In this document: positions 4,906 to 5,446 of the stretch, piece after piece | Layout of the letters: every line of letters starts with the position of its first letter | Position numbering within the stretch: the stretch's first letter is position 1 | Assembly (NCBI GenBank): GCA_964500415.1 | Contig: CAZCOB010000089.1 | Location: forward strand, 1 to 5,446 | Reading direction: 5' to 3' | Length of the DNA: 5,446 nucleotides | Source of the DNA: JAFGPF01 sp964500415 | GTDB taxonomy: Bacteria > Chloroflexota > Dehalococcoidia > Dehalococcoidales > RBG-16-60-22 | The notes under the pieces: generated by a model | Told to the model about the DNA's origin: nothing | Databases searched by the model: none | Seen by the model: only the letters and a program-made list of their open reading frames with translations | Position numbers and translations under genes: made by a program

Positions 4906-5423
4906 TTGCTATTGTCCAGGACAAGCCCGGTGTCCTCAATCGCATGGCTAGTCTCTTCCGCCGGCGCGGGTTCAATATCGAAAGTATCGCCGTGGGGCAC
5001 TCGGAGGTGGCCCACCTTTCGCGTGTGACCATCATCGTAAACGGCTCCAATGCCATGGTAGAGCAGGTCAGGAAGCAGCTGGATAAACTCGTCGACGTGG
5101 TCAGGGTTTCCGATATCACGGGCGATAATATCACCGTGCGTGAGCTGGCGCTGGTCAAGGTAAGGGCTAACTCGGCGTCGCGTGGCGAAATTATCGAGAT
5201 TGCCGATATCTTCCGTGCCAATATCGTGGACGTGGCCTCCGACTCTTTAACGATTGAAATCACCGGCGACGAGGATAAAATCGAGTCCCTGTTCAAGCTG
5301 CTGAAGGGATTCGGCATCCGGGAAATCGCCCGGACGGGCCGTGTCGCCATGGTCAGGGGTAATATCGGCAGCGCGCCGAAGGAAGCACAGCCTGCCGGAA
5401 AACGCGTTAAGAAGCAATCGTAG
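4881..5423 (+). CDS. ilvN: Acetohydroxy acid synthase, small regulatory subunit
   Basis: The small subunit raises the activity of IlvB and makes it sensitive to feedback inhibition, usually by valine. The product is 180 residues. An ACT domain spans ~6-80 (TLVAIVQDKPGVLNRMASLF, then RRRGFNIESIAVG), followed by the small-subunit C-terminal domain (~81-160, RELALVKVRA and then GFGIREIARTGRVAMVRG). Gly17 and Asn32 align by eye with E. coli IlvH Gly14 and Asn29, which take part in valine binding. The position equivalent to IlvH Asn11 is Asp14, so inhibitor sensitivity may differ. Residues ~161-180 form a lysine/alanine/proline-rich tail that makes it a little longer than the 163-residue E. coli IlvH. 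The ATG at 4881 overlaps ilvB by 25 bases. The symbol ilvH would be equally defensible. Only 23 bases follow its stop in the window. Confidence 0.94.
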   Translation: MATNQHTLVAIVQDKPGVLNRMASLFRRRGFNIESIAVGHSEVAHLSRVTIIVNGSNAMVEQVRKQLDKLVDVVRVSDITGDNITVRELALVKVRANSASRGEIIEIADIFRANIVDVASDSLTIEITGDEDKIESLFKLLKGFGIREIARTGRVAMVRGNIGSAPKEAQPAGKRVKKQS

Positions 5424-5446
5424 CTTAGTGATGTGCTAAACTCGTA

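Overview
This window looks like a bacterial chromosomal segment in which an intact branched-chain amino acid operon (ilvD-ilvB-ilvN, about 1457-5423, + strand) follows an AT-richer region made of mobile-element debris, intergenic DNA and one small gene. The ilv genes are clearly richer in GC by eye than bases 380-1440. Protein style and the compact ilvD-ilvB-ilvN order remind me of Chloroflexota, perhaps Dehalococcoidia, but this is an impression from memory and not a computed placement.

Bases 1-437 hold wreckage. A fragment of an IS3-family transposase (end of OrfA, start of OrfB) runs in frame into what looks like the C-terminal part of a toxin-antitoxin antitoxin. It is followed with no gap by the first ~25 codons of a RelE/ParE-like toxin that then loses its family character. 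Bases 424-602 have the look of a small RNA gene: a near-consensus sigma70 promoter (TTGACA, 17 bp, TAATAT), a second possible promoter, then four successive stem-loops, the last a perfect 12-bp hairpin followed by a short T run. Bases 649-1065 (- strand) encode a 138-residue protein of unknown function with a probable C-terminal winged-helix fold and a very good ribosome binding site.

Bases 1066-1456 form the intergenic region between that gene and ilvD. They contain several AT-rich inverted and direct repeats, a good promoter (TTGACA, 18 bp, TATCTT), and an intrinsic terminator just ahead of the ilvD ribosome binding site. A competing upstream pairing could block that terminator, so the operon may be controlled by attenuation. 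A 40-codon open frame ends inside the terminator loop.

IlvB and IlvN together make acetohydroxy acid synthase, the first common enzyme of valine, leucine and isoleucine synthesis. IlvD is dihydroxy-acid dehydratase, the third enzyme. ilvB and ilvN overlap by 25 bases, which fits coupled production of the two subunits. The middle enzyme (ketol-acid reductoisomerase, ilvC) is not in the window and may lie just beyond its right edge.
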